Source: Callorhinus ursinus
Taxonomy: Eukaryota; Chordata; Mammalia; Carnivora; Otariidae
DNA: 64,000 bases
Direction: 5' to 3'
Assembly (NCBI RefSeq): GCF_003265705.1
Contig: NW_020312966.1
Span: 25,361,761-25,425,760 of the forward strand
Within the stretch, counting starts at the first letter, position 1; each line of letters opens with the position of its first letter. A model generated the notes under the pieces. That model saw only the letters and a list, made by a program, of their open reading frames with translations. It was not told the DNA's origin and made no database searches. Made by a program: the position numbers and the translations under genes. Of this stretch, positions 31,297 to 43,879 are shown piece after piece.

Positions 31297-34200
31297 GTAG
31301 GCGCCGCCTGGGTCTCCCTCTCTGGTCCCCTCACCCGCACCCCCGGCCGGAACCGCTCACTAAAGGTCTCGCTAGCGCCCTCCGCGGGGGTCCCCGAGGC
31401 GCAGGAGCTACGGTCGCGGGCACTGAGCCCGGTCGGCGTCTGCGCTCAGCTGCCCGCTCCGCACCCTGTCTGCCCGCCTGGTTTTCGCAGCCCACTTCGA
31501 CGTGATCGGGCCGGCGGAGCCCATCCTGGCCATGGTGGGTGACGACATCGAGCTGCCCTGCCACCTGTCCCCGAACGTGAGCGCCGAGCGCATGGAGCTG
31601 CGCTGGTTCCGCAGGAAGGTGGCGGCGGCCGTGCTGGTGCGCCGGGACGGGCGCGAGCAGGCCGGGGAGCAGGTGGCCGAGTACCGCGGCAGAGCCACGC
31701 TCGTGGCCCGCGACATCGCGGCAGGGCGCGTGGCCGTGAGGATCCACCGGGTCAGGGCCTCGGACGACGGCGAGTACCGATGCTTCTTCCGGCAGGACGG
31801 GAGCTACGAGGAGGCCAGCGTGCACCTTCAGGTGGCCGGTGAGCGCGCGGGGTTAGCCTTCCTCTGGCGACTTCCAGGCGGTGTACCTTTTCCTGTGGCC
31901 CCGTGACTTTGGAAACCACCAGATTCTTTGCCCAAATCCCTCCTGGGATGGAAAAGGTCGGCAGGCCTAGAGTGGGAGGTGACTCGGAGGGGCGTTTGAG
32001 AGTGGGGACAGAGCATTTCGCCATGTCATGAGTTAAGTAAATGGAAGATGCACCGGCTATATAACATTCTTCTCCGTGAGTACCTCGTAATACACTTGAT
32101 CCGGTCTCAGAACTGCACATTTAGGTCGTGTCTATTTTTCACCACTACGGTGAGGCTCTGGTGCGCATCCTTTGAAGCTGCTTTATGGATTAGTACCTAA
32201 GGGCGGATTTCCTAAGATCCTAGAGCGTGGCTGCTCCTTAACATTCTTGATCCACCGAGAAAAGTGTTTGGTTTTTGTTTCCTTTTTGCCTTCAAGCCCA
32301 AATTCAGGGTGGAAACCATAATGCAAATGGTAAGCATTCAGGAGGAGAGTAAGCACTGTGCTCTGACTTTCCCTCTTACTAGTGAATGGAAGCAAACAAA
32401 TCTCTTTCTGAGCCTTATTTCCTGCTGAAAAAATGGGCATGCACCTATCAAATGATATTTTGCAAGAATGAAATAAAATTACACGATACCTAAGAAACTG
32501 CCTTGTCGACGCTTGCAGAAGCATTGCATGCTTGTAAGATATTATTACTGTGCCTCAGACTGCAGGTCGGTGGCTCTGCAGCATATAAATGTATTGCCTT
32601 TTATGTATATATTAAAGGTAAAGTTAAAAAATACTGGGGTGTAATTTGGGTCCCTGCCTCAGAACAGGGTGTCCCAGGCAGCAGCATTATGTATAACTCA
32701 CATTTCCTTTTTAGAGAATTATCTTAAAAGTTGACTATAAAACCCTAGGGATGTGATAGCATAGAATGTCATTATTACCTTTTATGAGTGAGAGATATAT
32801 TTGAGATTCTTCTGAAAGTGGCAGCGCTTTCCATGAACAGAATCCGCATTGTCACGTAGACACACATACCGGAACGTGGATTTCAGCTAACAGTGTGGAC
32901 ACGTGTTTGAGGTGTCTTCTCTGCAGCTTGGTGTTTGTCTCTAGTCTGTAGAATTGTAAGAAAATAATCAGGCTGAAGACAGAAGGGAAAAACAGCTTTA
33001 TGTTGATATATGTTAGGACATAACTGTGTTGGGGGGAAGATGAGGTTGAAACCCACTTAAGAAAATTCCTGAATCAGTATCACAGGTAAAGGAAACTTCG
33101 ATTGTCAGCTCCAATCTCAATGCAAAGAAGCTGCAATCCCCTTCTCTTCAAGTTCTCCTTCTCGGATCATCCTCAAATACGCACTCCTGTTCTCCTCTTC
33201 AAAGTCTTTTCATAACACTTCAGACTGCAAAGCTCTCTCCCCTCTCTGGAGCTCCCTTACTTGCCTTATTTGGCCATTGGTCTCCCTGTTCCTGCTGATT
33301 AGAAAAGCTCCCTATGTCTGTCCATCAAACTTCTGCCCTCACTTCAAACCCTAACTCCCAGTATGGCATCCCTCTCTGGTAAGGTTATGAAATTCCTTTT
33401 ATTGATACCACAGCTTCCTTGTGTCATGAAACAGGAGGTGAGTCCCTCTCACTCCCAGTCCCTGTTGTGCTTCTTTTTCTCAAACTTTGTAACCCTGTGG
33501 TTATAAGGCTCCCAGAAGGGTGTTCACTGAAAAAGTAAGGCCAGCCTCTCTCTCCATAGCTCTGGGCTCTGATCCTCACATCCACATGGAAGTTCGAGAA
33601 AGTGGAGAGGTCCAGCTGGAGTGTACCTCAGTAGGATGGTACCCAGAGCCCCAGGTACAGTGGAGGACTTCTGAGGGAGAGAAGTTTCCATCCACGTCAG
33701 AGTCTAGGAATCCTGATGAAGAAGGCCTGTTCACTGTGGCAGCTTCAGTGATCATCAGAGACCCCTTCATGAAGAATATATCCTGCTGTATCCGGAACCT
33801 CCTTCTTGGCCAGCAGAAGGAAGGAAACATTTCCATACCAGGTCAGTGAAATCAACGCTGGGTTCCTATTGGACACAGTTTCAGGGCCATATTACCTGGG
33901 ACACCTGCCCAAGGCATGCCCTCATGGTGCAGCTGTCTACTGTCCCCACCTAAGCTCCTGACCACTGACATGAAGGAGCCCCACCAATTTTACTAGAAGA
34001 GAAAAGATTCTAAATGCATAAAATCTGCCTTGATCTCATAGAAATTCCAGATTTTCCGTTTTAGGAGATATATCTTAGATACAGAGGCTTTGCCTCTGGG
34101 GCCTTCTCTCCTTGAGTAACAAGAAAACCCATTTCTACCCTTGCCCCTCTGTCTTCCCCATCCTATACTAGAGCTCCGTCTAGGTTTCCAGTGTCCTCAG

Positions 34201-37200
34201 GAAGGCAAATCTCATTATTCCCTCCAGACTACCTCTGGTTCAGGCAGGAACCTTTCCTTATTCTTTGGTCATGGAGTCCCATCCTGTAGCACACAGAGGT
34301 GACATTTTCCCTTCCTGATTTACTTCCTTCATCCCCTTGGCTTCCATCCTGCATTGAGAGTTAAGAAAGGATTTCCACAATAACATGAATTGATCCATTA
34401 CTTTCTTCACTTCCCAGGTCCTGTCCCGAAGTGACTCTTCTCTTTTTCTTGCCCATAATCAAAACTTTATTGAAAAACTGATACCAAAATAGATCATGGT
34501 TGTATCTCTTACAAAATTAAACATAATTACATTATCTTGGCACACTAACTAGAATTACTGAGCCGATAAGGCTTTCTGCAATGTAACAGAAATTCAAGAG
34601 GTTGTGGGGACCTTTAGTGTTGCTTTCTTCTAAATGAACACCCTTCTGTGAGTCTGGCCTTTCTCCTGTTGGCTGGCACAGCACTGCTGAGCTCCCTCTA
34701 CAAAGGATCACCGTCTGAGCACGGCTGAAATCCAGGGTAATCTTGTAGCAACCTTGATATTTTCTTTTTTTTTTTTTTAAGATTTTGTTTATTTATTTGA
34801 GAGAGAGAGAGAGAATGAGAGACAGAGCATGAGAGGGAGGAGGGTCAGAGGGAGAAGCAGACTCCCTGCTGAGCAGGGAGCTGGATGCGGGACTCGATCC
34901 CGGGACTCCAGGATCGTGACCTGAGCCAAAGGCAGTTGCCCAACCAACCGAGCCACCCAGGCGCCCCGCAACCTTGACATTTTCCATCCATAAAAAAGGA
35001 ATTTGGGCTTTGAACTACCCATTTTCTTTTTAAAGATTTTATGTATTTATTTGACAGAGAGCACACAAGCGGGGGAGGGCAGAAGGAGAGGGAGAAGCAG
35101 ACTCCCCGCTGAGCAGAGAGCCCAATCCCAGGATCGTGGGATCATGACCTGACCTGAAGGCAGATGCTTAACCAGTTGAGCCATGCAGGCGCCCCCTAGC
35201 CATCTCTTTTTCTTTTTTTTTCTTTTCCCCTTCCAAGGGCAGGTGTAGTAAATCTCCAGCCAAAGGCATTATCTTCTGCAAGCCCAGCCAGTCCCCATCT
35301 CTAAGGTGACACTGTCAGGCCCGAAATGACTCCTGTTCATCTTCATTCCTCTCTTTCTCTACCCTCTCCCACCAAGATCAAAATTTTTCTGAGAAGCTTA
35401 GAGCAGCAGCATCAGAAGGTCTATTTTTTGCCCTGGGAGGAGTGGGAGAGGGCCAGGTCATCCTCTCTTCCAACCACCTTCGGAATCAAGTAGAGCTGGC
35501 CTTGCTCAGAGTCGCACAACAACCCGTCCTTCTTGTGGATTTTGTTTCAGCTTCCTTCTTCCCAAAGTTGACTCCCTGGATGGTGGCCGTGGCTGTCATC
35601 TTGATGGTCCTAGGAGTTCTCACAATTGGGTCCATAGTTTGCACTTGGAGACTCTACAAGGAAAGATCCAGACAGAGAAAGGATGAATTCAGCTCTAAGG
35701 GTAAGTCATAGGCTGCTTGTCGGGCATGCTTCCGAGTGGGGTTGGATCCAAGTCCTTTGGGATGGCTGCCAGTGGGAAGATATTTGATTCTAGAATTCTG
35801 AGAGTCAAGAAGGGGGATATTAAGGCACCAGAAGCCTCTGACACCCTATATGAAGGTCTGGGGCAAAGGAGTCAAAACCAGTGCTAATTGAGATGTCAGA
35901 CCTGCTGTTCACTCACTACCCTCCCTCAGACTCTCTCCTCACTTCTAACTTGGTTTCCCAGGAAAGATTAAAGATCTGATCCCAAACCAGTAGGAACTTC
36001 CTGCACATTTCTTAGGAAAACAAACAAACAAACAAACAAACCCATAATCCTTGTTCATTTGTTGATAGAGTTACAGGGATCAGGTAATCATGAATTAACC
36101 CTTCACTCCTTTGTGTGTTCCTCACACTAGCTTTCTCCCCTCCCTCATGTCCACTCTAGAAGGTCATTAAGGTATTTCTGTTTCTTTTCCAGAGAAACTC
36201 CTGGAAGAACTCAATAAGTTCTCTCTTCTTGTCATTATTTCGCCAACAAGGTGTTCTCTCTCTTATTAGAAAACCTGTCACTGACTCTCTCTCTCTTTCA
36301 TTGCAGAGTTGAAAAAGGCAACGGTGCATGCAGGTCGGTGGCTCTGAACTTCTCAGACTTCTCAGGGGCTCTGAGGCTCTATGCCCCCGGGATTCAAAGT
36401 CCTGTCATACTTGGAAATAAAAACACTAACCCATTTTTGGGGGGATAGATAGGGGAAAGATGATGGCAGATGGCCTCCACATTTTCCTTAAGGCACATAG
36501 AAGGCCCCTGGAAGACGTTTAGAAGACAAGCCCCTCTGACAGGGACTTGATGGGTGACTGTTGATGGGTCACAGGAGGGGGCCAAACAGCTCTCCTCCTG
36601 TGGGGACCTGCCAACTTCTAGAACAGTGCTCTATTTTTTTTTGAGAAGAAGGAATAGGTCTTGTGACCCCTAATGCTTACTGATGCTCAGACTTGCTCTC
36701 TCTCTGTCTCTAGTTGATGTGACTCTGGATCCAGACACCGCCCACCCCCACCTCTTTTTGTATGAGGATTCCAGATCTGTCCGACTGGAAGATTCACGTC
36801 AGGAACTGCCTGAGAAACCAGAGAGATTTGACTCCTGGCCTTGCGTGTTGGGTCGTGAGACCTTCACGGCAGGGCGACATTTCTGGGAGGTGGAGGTGGG
36901 AGATAGGGCTGACTGGGTGGTCGGGGTGTGCAGGGAGAATGTGGTGAGGAAAGGGTTTGACCCCATGACTCCTGAGAATGGGTTCTGGGCTGTGGAGTTG
37001 TATGGGAATGGGTACTGGGCCCTAACCCCGCTGCGGACCCCTCTCCCCTTAGCAGGACCGCCCCATCGGGTTGGGATTTTCCTGGACTACGAATCAGGAC
37101 AGGTCTCCTTTTACAATATGACTGATAGGTCCCATATCTACACTTTCTCCAACGCCTCCTTCTCTGGCCCGCTCCGGCCTTTCTTCTGCCTGTGGTCCTG

Positions 37201-37387
37201 TGGTAAAAAGCCCCTGATGATCTGCCCAGTCACCAACGGGCCTGAGAGAGTCACAGTTGTTGCTGATGCCAAGGACTTCACTAAGGAGATCCCACTGTCC
37301 CCCATGGGGGAGGACTCTGCCTCTGGCGATACAGATACCCTTCATTCTAAGCTAATCCCCATCCAGCCCAGCCAAAGGGCACCTTAA
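31218..37387 (+). CDS. BTN1A1: Butyrophilin subfamily 1 member A1 (whole gene, 7 coding exons, 526 aa)
   Basis: Coding exons: 31218-31296, 31491-31838, 33560-33841, 35551-35700, 36193-36213, 36307-36333 and 36714-37387. The sum is 1581 nt, giving 526 aa, the usual BTN1A1 length; without the 21-nt exon it is 519 aa, still in frame. Domain order is signal peptide, IgV, IgC, membrane span, linker, B30.2. Family knowledge: BTN1A1 is the main milk-fat-globule membrane protein of lactating mammary epithelium, binds xanthine oxidoreductase through B30.2 to drive fat secretion, and can inhibit T cells. Six of seven exons have normal splice sites; the donor of the 21-nt exon is AT, not GT. Upstream lie the provirus and a broken BTN1A1-like fragment; downstream are tRNA genes and HMGN4. 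This matches human order. Confidence 0.94.
31491..31838 (+). CDS. BTN1A1: BTN1A1 exon: IgV domain
   Basis: Residues 27-142. Starts [20 protein letters not shown]-set cysteines are at 50 and 124, with an NVS glycosylation sequon at 55 and the motifs [16 protein letters not shown] and [12 protein letters not shown]. Very GC-rich. Confidence 0.94.
33560..33841 (+). CDS. BTN1A1: BTN1A1 exon: IgC domain
   Basis: Residues 143-236. Signature [19 protein letters not shown], then [19 protein letters not shown]. The sequon NIS is followed by the conserved cysteine and a second, adjacent one (ISCC). Acceptor TCCATAG and donor G/GTCAGT are normal. Confidence 0.94.
34766..34967 (-). mobile_element. Carnivora SINE (antisense) in a BTN1A1 intron
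   Basis: T-run, TTTTGTTTATTTATTTGAGA and CGAGCCACCCAGGCGCCCC. It is flanked by GCAACCTTGATATTTT and GCAACCTTGACATTTT, a target-site duplication with one difference. Confidence 0.92.
35022..35196 (-). mobile_element. Carnivora SINE (antisense) in a BTN1A1 intron
   Basis: TTTTAAAGATTTTATGTATTT at one end and GAGCCATGCAGGCGCCCC at the other, with GATCATGACCTGACCTGAAG between. It lies about 350 bases before the membrane-span exon. Confidence 0.9.
35551..35700 (+). CDS. BTN1A1: BTN1A1 exon: membrane span
   Basis: 150 nt, residues 237-286. The hydrophobic span is at about 246-268 ([18 protein letters not shown]), followed by a basic juxtamembrane tail ([17 protein letters not shown]). Shorter than the BTN2A equivalent, as expected for BTN1A1. 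Confidence 0.93.
36012..36040 (+). repeat. (ACAA)n simple repeat
   Basis: Short tandem AAAC/ACAA run in the BTN1A1 intron before the micro-exons. It is absent from the duplicated fragment near 26.3 kb, where AACTGAAACAAAATG takes its place. Confidence 0.85.
36193..36213 (+). CDS. BTN1A1: BTN1A1 21-nt micro-exon with a mutated donor
   Basis: The acceptor TTTTCCAG is good and the exon would encode EKLLEEL in frame. The exon is followed by ATAAGT where GTAAGT is expected, so the +1 base is A. In the BTN2A gene of this window the same position reads GTAAGT. Likely outcomes are skipping (no frame change, seven residues lost) or use of another donor. The exon may therefore not be in the mature mRNA. 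Confidence 0.6.
36307..36333 (+). CDS. BTN1A1: BTN1A1 27-nt micro-exon
   Basis: Encodes LKKATVHA after a split lysine codon, between TTGCAG and GTCGGT. The family usually has tryptophan where leucine stands here (TTG for TGG), one base changed. Only 93 bases of intron separate it from the 21-nt exon. Confidence 0.8.
36714..37387 (+). CDS. BTN1A1: BTN1A1 exon: B30.2 (PRY-SPRY) domain and stop
   Basis: Residues 303-526. PRY begins [22 protein letters not shown] motifs [64 protein letters not shown] and [10 protein letters not shown] are all present. The tail has the BTN1A1-specific run [13 protein letters not shown] and ends QPSQRAP. Confidence 0.95.
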
Positions 37388-38595
37388 GGAATGTCCCAGC
37401 CCAGCTACTTTCCTTTGTCCTAAGCCCTCCCCTCCGGCCCCTCTGACACACCAGCGGCCAGGCCCGCCCAGCCCCTGTTTCCCCCTGTTGGGGAGGGATC
37501 AGTTGGTCTTGGGAGGTGGGGTGCGGGGTGCGGGGCCTTCCTCATCGGTTTCTGTACTGATCCTCAGGGGGCAGGAGGTCACGCTGAAGCTGCAGCAGTC
37601 TCCTGTCCCCGGAGGCCAAATCCTATAGGGAGGGGCGGCTCAGCGATCAAGATGGGGTTAGGTTGGCATGGGGTTGTGACAGAAACATCTGGGCGTCCCG
37701 AATAGGGATGTGTAGAGGAACAGGTTTTCGGCAAGCAGGAAACCCAAAAGGTTCTAGGAAGAGAAGATTCAAGGCTGAAATCCCATAAAGGAACTGGGGG
37801 GTACATCACGATGGACTGTGAGGGGAACCCAGGCCAATGATGAGCACCTGGCCCGCTTCTAGACTTTCTGGGCCTGTATGTCCAGCTTTCTAAGACACCT
37901 CCTACAAAGTAGAGGAAACTGGCCCTACTTCCGCGGGATCTGAGCCATGGGCATGGGGACCTGGGGAAGGGATGAAATGAGCGGGGCTGGGGGGCAGACC
38001 AAAGATCTGATCCAAGAGAAAACTTCAGACCAAACCCAGGCTGGGTGCCTGGCTGTGCCCCAGATCCTGCTCTCCTCTCGGCCTCGGCCTGTTTCCCCCT
38101 CACCCCGGGGGTCCTTCCAACCTCACTCCGTGGACGCCACACAAGTTTCCAGCTCTCTTCTTCCTTTCACTGTAGAATCTCTCCATCCCAGAGGCTTTTC
38201 AGGAATCCTCCTCAGTGACATCACCCCTTTATCCGCCAGGGTCGGCCTCGGCGCCCCTCAGCCCTCCTCCCAACCTCTGGGTTAAACCCCCAAACACACC
38301 TTCAGTTCGCTCCCCCTGCCACCCATGCGCACCCCCTGCCAGCGTTCACTCGCCCCACCCCGCAGGCTGCTTTTCCCCTGGGCCCCCAGATGCTGCGTGC
38401 TGGTGTGAGCTCAGCTAGCTGACCATGTCCCCTTGTGTCTGCACTTTCCTGTACACAGTGGCTCGAGGGCATGCCCCCGAACTGCAGATTTATCTGGGCG
38501 CACACCTTCCATTTCCATTGCATTTTTCCAGTTTCCAGAGTAGATGTCGCCCACGGTCTTAACCTAATAAATAAGTCTGTTGATTGCTGAAGGCA
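37388..38595 (+). other. 3' untranslated region of BTN1A1
   Basis: About 1.2 kb from the stop to an AATAAA at 38566-38571 (AACCTAATAAATAAG). C-rich near 38040-38400, with no other gene seen. The true cleavage site is inferred from the signal only. Confidence 0.6.
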
Positions 38596-41500
38596 GCACC
38601 TGCACCTTTCCTTTATCCCGACAAGTGCAAGTGAAGTAAGAACAAGCGGGAACGCAGCTGGCTGGCCACGGCCGCGCGTCTGTGTGTCCAAGGCTCACCC
38701 GTGGCCAGAGGGCGGGGGCTCGCCAAGGCAGGAGGCACAAGGGGCTGTTGGCGCGTGGGGATCTAGCTGCCCACAGAGGCCAGCGTGCTGGTGGCTGCCC
38801 CCACTCAGCCTCCGTTCAGGGGGCGGGGGTGACTCCATATCCACTCCTAAAAAGGTAATTGACTCCTGGTGTAGGTGAGTGAGGCCACCTCTTCAAATGT
38901 TCACAGCACTTTTCCAGGGGGAGGAAATATTTGGGAAATTTTTAATGGTAATGCCTTGTAATCGGAAAACCAAAAGCAAAAAAACTTGATCTTTAGAAAC
39001 CCCTTTTCCAAGGATTTCTGCTTCAAAGCCCTGTAGTTCAGTGACATGCGCACTTTCCCTGTGTCGCCCCAAGCAAGGGTCGACAGTGGTCTTCACAGAA
39101 GGTCTGACCTGAATGCAATCTGCTGCCCAAAGGGACAGAATGTGAGTCTCCAAAGGTTCCCCAAGTGGCGGGAAAATCACCTCAGATGTGTGTCTCCTGC
39201 TAGGAAATCACTGGAATCAGATCTGTTATGGATCAAACAACAAGAAATCCAAATTCCAAATAATGCTCACCCTAACATATTATTTCCATTGTTGTACCAC
39301 ATTACATTTCTCATGATTAAGCTAAAAACCAACTTTGCTAAATTTTCAGTCTACTAACTACCCTTACAGAAGACTGTGACAAATTAAGACCCAACATGGT
39401 CTCTTAGGGGGAAATTCTGAACACCAGACAGGTCTATTATCGTCACGTTCACTTGTGGTTTGTGACTTACGACACTGTCAACAACTCTCCATTACTCACC
39501 TTTGTTATTGTCAGCCCCCAGGCCCCATTTCCGTTAGGTTTTGGTAATGATTGTGGTTATGATTATGAGTTAGGACTTTGGGTTCAACACCTACATAACC
39601 ATATCTAGATAACCACATTTCCATATATGTACTGCTAGATTATTTTAAAATGAATCCTCCTGAAGGCTTGTAAATCAGGAGACCACACAAGTATTTGGGG
39701 AAGAGGTTGAGAAGATGTAATGGATGAGAAGTGCCTGTCGACATTTTCCCTCTGCCTCCTTCCAGAGATGAGAATCTGAAGCCAGGAGCCGTGAAGTGAT
39801 TTGATTTAAAGCATTTAGTCTGTGCGCAAAGCAGGACCTGAACGCTGGTGTCCTTGCTCTCTGTGTCTAGGACATCTTCCGTGAACAAACCACAGTTGAA
39901 TAGCGGGACTAGAGGCTTAGAGAAATTACCGAGGTGGGAGAGTCTTAGGCATGAAGAGGGTCAGGAGAAGAAAAAAGCAACTAAGTGTGCCACCTTTTAC
40001 TTGGACCAAGGGCTGGCACCCAGAGAACCAGATAGAAAGGGCCCCTTCCTGTATCATTTCATGGATCCCCAACACCCAGTGTCCTTCCCATGCCCCTGCC
40101 TCAAACACTTCGCACCCCACACTGTCCACCCCATGCCACCCCTCCCCCACTGCCCTCCTGGGAGAAGAACATCATTTATCATGACTTTAAGTGTTCGTTT
40201 GTGTGCAAATTATACTTTTGGAAAGTCAGAGAAAAAGTCCAAATTTCTTTAAAAATACTTGGGAACCTCAGACAGGTGCTCTGCTAGTTTAATGTATAAT
40301 GTGTATCCTGAAATGTTATGTGAAATCTCACCCAGAACAGACGGGGCTGTCCCAAGAACCCCTCTCCGAGAATATAAAGACAGTCATAGGTTTTAATCAT
40401 CTCTGTGACTCCCCTCCCCTTCCCCCATGATCCTTGACCTCCCCAAGATCCATGATTTCCTTGACCATTCAAGGAAAATGGTCACCAGACACAGTACTGA
40501 GCTGACAGTAGATTCATAGGAAACATTTGTCTCCTTCCTTTCCACCCCCCCCCCCCCCCCCCCCCCCAGCTCTAGCTTCTTTGCTTAAGACACCTCTAAG
40601 GAAGAACTTACCTGATGAGCCTTGAGGCTCTCTTTCTAGCAGGCATCTGCTGCCAGGGCCTGGAGGAAATGATCAGTGTTGGTAGGTCTGGCTTTTTTTT
40701 TCCTGAATTTTCTAAAAGAGATGACATTTGGTGTTGCTGGACCTCTAAAACCCAGAAAGTTTATCTGCATCCTTGAGAGATATGTTTGTCTTCACAAAAT
40801 GCTTACGTACAACCTCGTCCCATGCAAGCACTCCAATAATCGGATTTTAACATTCTCTACAGATTGCTTCCATCTTACCTCCTGGAGGGGTTGGGCTCTG
40901 GCCTTTCAGGTCCCAGGGGACACCTTCCTTTGGTTATAGTCATCCCTGGCCCTCTCCAGTGAGTCACATTCAGACGTCGAGGCGCAGGCGGGCACACGCA
41001 TTCGGAGCCTCCGCACATCCCTGTAAGCTGTGCTTTGGGCCCCTACACTCTGTGATTCACACATATTTCAGGCCAGAGCCCTGTGCCACAGAGGCCTGAA
41101 CACTTTTTTGAATGTGGCCCCTCCACTTTACCCTTAAAAGAAAGATCTGGGCTTTTCTTACAGCTAACCCCTAAAATAATGATCTCAAACTTGGGTGCAC
41201 CGGAGAATCCCCTAGGGGTGGAGGGGAAGTCCCACCAAATACAATTCCCAGGTGGCACTCTTAGGTCTGAGGTGGGGGGATGTTGGCGATACCCACAGGC
41301 TTTCACATTTCACCCCCGGCTAAGGGCAGAGCCGGGTCTCTGAGGCCTGACAGGGTTGCTGTGCTCAAAGCGGGCGACTGCAAACTTGGGCATGGCTCCG
41401 AATTACATGGAGCGCTTGTTAGACACACCTTACCGGACTCTATCCCCCAAACGTCTCATTCAGTAGGTCTGGATGGGACTGCGAATTTGCCTCTAACTGG

Positions 41501-42426
41501 TTCCCTGGCGATGGGGATTTGATGCATAATTTAAGAGACGAAGCACTGTAGTTCTTCAACTGAATTTAGATGTAACTGTCAAGCACCTAGGAAAGTTTGT
41601 CAGGTGGCCAGAGGCAAAATGACTTGTCTACAATCCCGCAGGCAGTTAAGTGACCAGTTTCTAGCTTTGTTTGAAACTCTCAGTCAGGTTCCCAGACTCC
41701 CAGGCAGCGCTATTGTGAGCACAGGGTCCTGACTCTAACGCTGGGCGAGAAAACCTGAAGTGGTCCCATCTGACCTCAGGTATGTTCCGAAAGTGGCTGC
41801 ACTGGAGGCTTGGCACCAAGGCCCCCGCCTGCCGGGTTTACTAGATACAGAAACTACTCACTTTTTCTTTTTTTTCTTTTTTTTTTCTTTTTAAAACTAT
41901 TTATTGCAGTAAAACATCCATAGAGTAACGCCCGCAAATCCTCAGTGCACAGAGCTAAATGCACTCAGAAGAAGCCAGACCAGCCGGCCTCCTAACACCG
42001 ATTCCCGGAGCGGGGGCGAGGGCGGTAAGCACCCGCTGGGGGATTTACAGGAAAGGCTGGGGAGGAGTAAGCGAGCATCTGCGGGCTCGGCCTCAGCCAG
42101 CACTTATCTGGAACGGCCTAGAGCCTCCTGGGGCAAAGTGTGTATGCCAGCAACACGGTAGCATTATTTAATGCCGAGGATTCTGTAGGATTCTGCCGAG
42201 AGTGCCCTTCTTCCCGGGCATCCCGCCCCGCTCCTCCGGGGCCTGGAATCGAATCCGAGGTCGCACAGCGGGTGCCCCTTGAACCCCCAGCAACCGAGCG
42301 CCCCGGGCAGATCTCGAAGGCGTGCTTTCACTCTTCCACCGAGGAGTTCCCGTGTCTTGAACAAAGAAGCGAATAGTGTTTCTGCAGCCCCAGAAGTAAA
42401 TTCGGCGCAAGAGCTGCTTTCGCCGA
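38596..42426. other. Intergenic DNA between BTN1A1 and the tRNA-Leu gene
   Basis: No gene recognised. There are possible decayed MIR pieces near 39730-39900 and 41560-41720, a pure C run at 40545-40567, a T-rich stretch at 41863-41900, and a CpG-richer patch at about 42190-42330 just before the tRNA gene. Confidence 0.5.
40545..40567 (+). repeat. Homopolymer run of 23 C
   Basis: An unbroken C run. Length is likely to vary and is hard to sequence, so the exact count may be an assembly estimate. Confidence 0.9.
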
Positions 42427-42509
42427 GTCAGGATGGCCGAGCGGTCTAAGGCGCTGCGTTCAGGTCGCAGTCTCCCCTGGAGGCGTGGGTTCGAATCCCA
42501 CTCCTGACA
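42427..42509 (+). tRNA. tRNA-Leu (anticodon CAG)
   Basis: 83 nt with a full cloverleaf: acceptor GTCAGGA pairs with TCCTGAC. The A box is TGGCCGAGCGGTC, the anticodon CAG is at 42461-42463, there is a long variable arm as expected for leucine, and the B box is GGTTCGAATCC. A TTTTT terminator follows at about 42518. No CCA is encoded, as usual in eukaryotes. The decoding role is CUG codons. Confidence 0.97.
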
Positions 42510-43879
42510 AAGCCGTATTTTTAGTTGTTAACGCTAGTGAATGTATCCCTCCACCTTTCCTATATTCCACCACCCCTTAGGATAATCAATTTTTAAAAAA
42601 AATTTCTTATCCGCACTCTAGAATTAAGCACTATGTACTTAGAAGACGATTTAAGAACTAGCATTTTTAATCTCCTCTGTCTCCCTCATATTCAAGGAAT
42701 TGAAGGAATGTCAACTCCTAAATTACACTGATGTCCCCAGGGCCCCTCTTTCGTTTTGTTTACTTATAGATTTCTTTCTAATACCCTTTTCTCAATCTCA
42801 TTTCCCAATAACTATAAGAAATTACTGGAGAAAGGTAATCTTTTTCTTTCTAAATGTGTTTGTAGAGCATACATTTTTGGTTTCAGTGCTTGCGTTTTTA
42901 ATTCACGTAAATGACGCTCTTTCACATATCCCATTCTATTTTTACTTTATTCCTGTCCTACCATGGTTTTGAGGCTTATTTCTGTTACTGTATGCACATC
43001 TAGACCACATCTAGACCAATTGCTTCTAATTGCTGCACAGAGATCTGCAATTGCGTGTTCGCCTCCTCACCCAGGGATGACTCCCAGATTGGGTCCCACG
43101 CCTTGCCACCACAGAAAAGGGTGCTATTGATGAACATCTTCCTACATATTCTGCTCTGAAGCTTTCCTTGACATACAACAGGAGCAAATGGCTGGTCATG
43201 GGGGTCTGTCCATCGGGGCAGTTTGCAAAGTTTGCACTTTATAACAGGATCCCGGACCCAGGGAATGTGATTTAGAAACACGGAAATTCATGTTTAGTGA
43301 CGTCTTCGGAAATAGCCCTAAAATTCAAGTTTCCTGATGTCCAGCCTGTTTATCTTAAGCATTAATAGCTAGTTACAAATATTAGCATACAATGTTTCTA
43401 TTATGAACTCCAAACTTGGACAGTATTATTATTCTTACATAATTTATTACAAAACCCCAAGTAATCAAAAATCCCAGGTAACTAGAATTTTCTCCTCACC
43501 GTTCCTTTCTAAAAAAGAAATCCAATCTAATACCCACTTACAAAGACCAAAAACAGGGTGGATCTGTTTTATGATCACTGATATTCAGAATCATTCTGTC
43601 TTCTCCCAAATTCCTCAAAATTCACAGAAACGTTCATACATACACTGAAAGAAAAGTGAATTGGTATTTCTTAGAAAGATTGTCATCAATAAGGTTAGAA
43701 AAGAGCAACTAAACAAGGTTTCTTTTATTGCCCAGGAGGTCGCACAGTCAGTCCATTTCTGCCCATTTCGAGTCTCCACTTGGGCCTCGGCAGCATATGA
43801 CAAAGGACGAAATGGCAAATAGGTGCAAAGAGGAGAAGCATTTAGAGATACTTGGAGGGCCAACAGGTTGGTTCAATGC

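Larger units (their letters stand above)
31180..31850. promoter_or_regulatory. CpG-rich 5' part of BTN1A1
   Basis: The signal-peptide exon, first intron and IgV exon are strongly GC- and CpG-rich compared with the AT-rich flanks. This could be a CpG island over the start of the gene or simply GC-rich coding DNA. It also produces spurious antisense frames. Confidence 0.5.

Noticed and set aside
31331..31825. 164-codon minus-strand frame
   Set aside because: Antisense shadow of the GC-rich BTN1A1 IgV exon.
36214..36306. U12-type AT-AC intron in BTN1A1
   Set aside because: The intron begins ATAAGT, not ATATCC, and ends CAG, not AC. It looks like a normal intron with a mutated first base.
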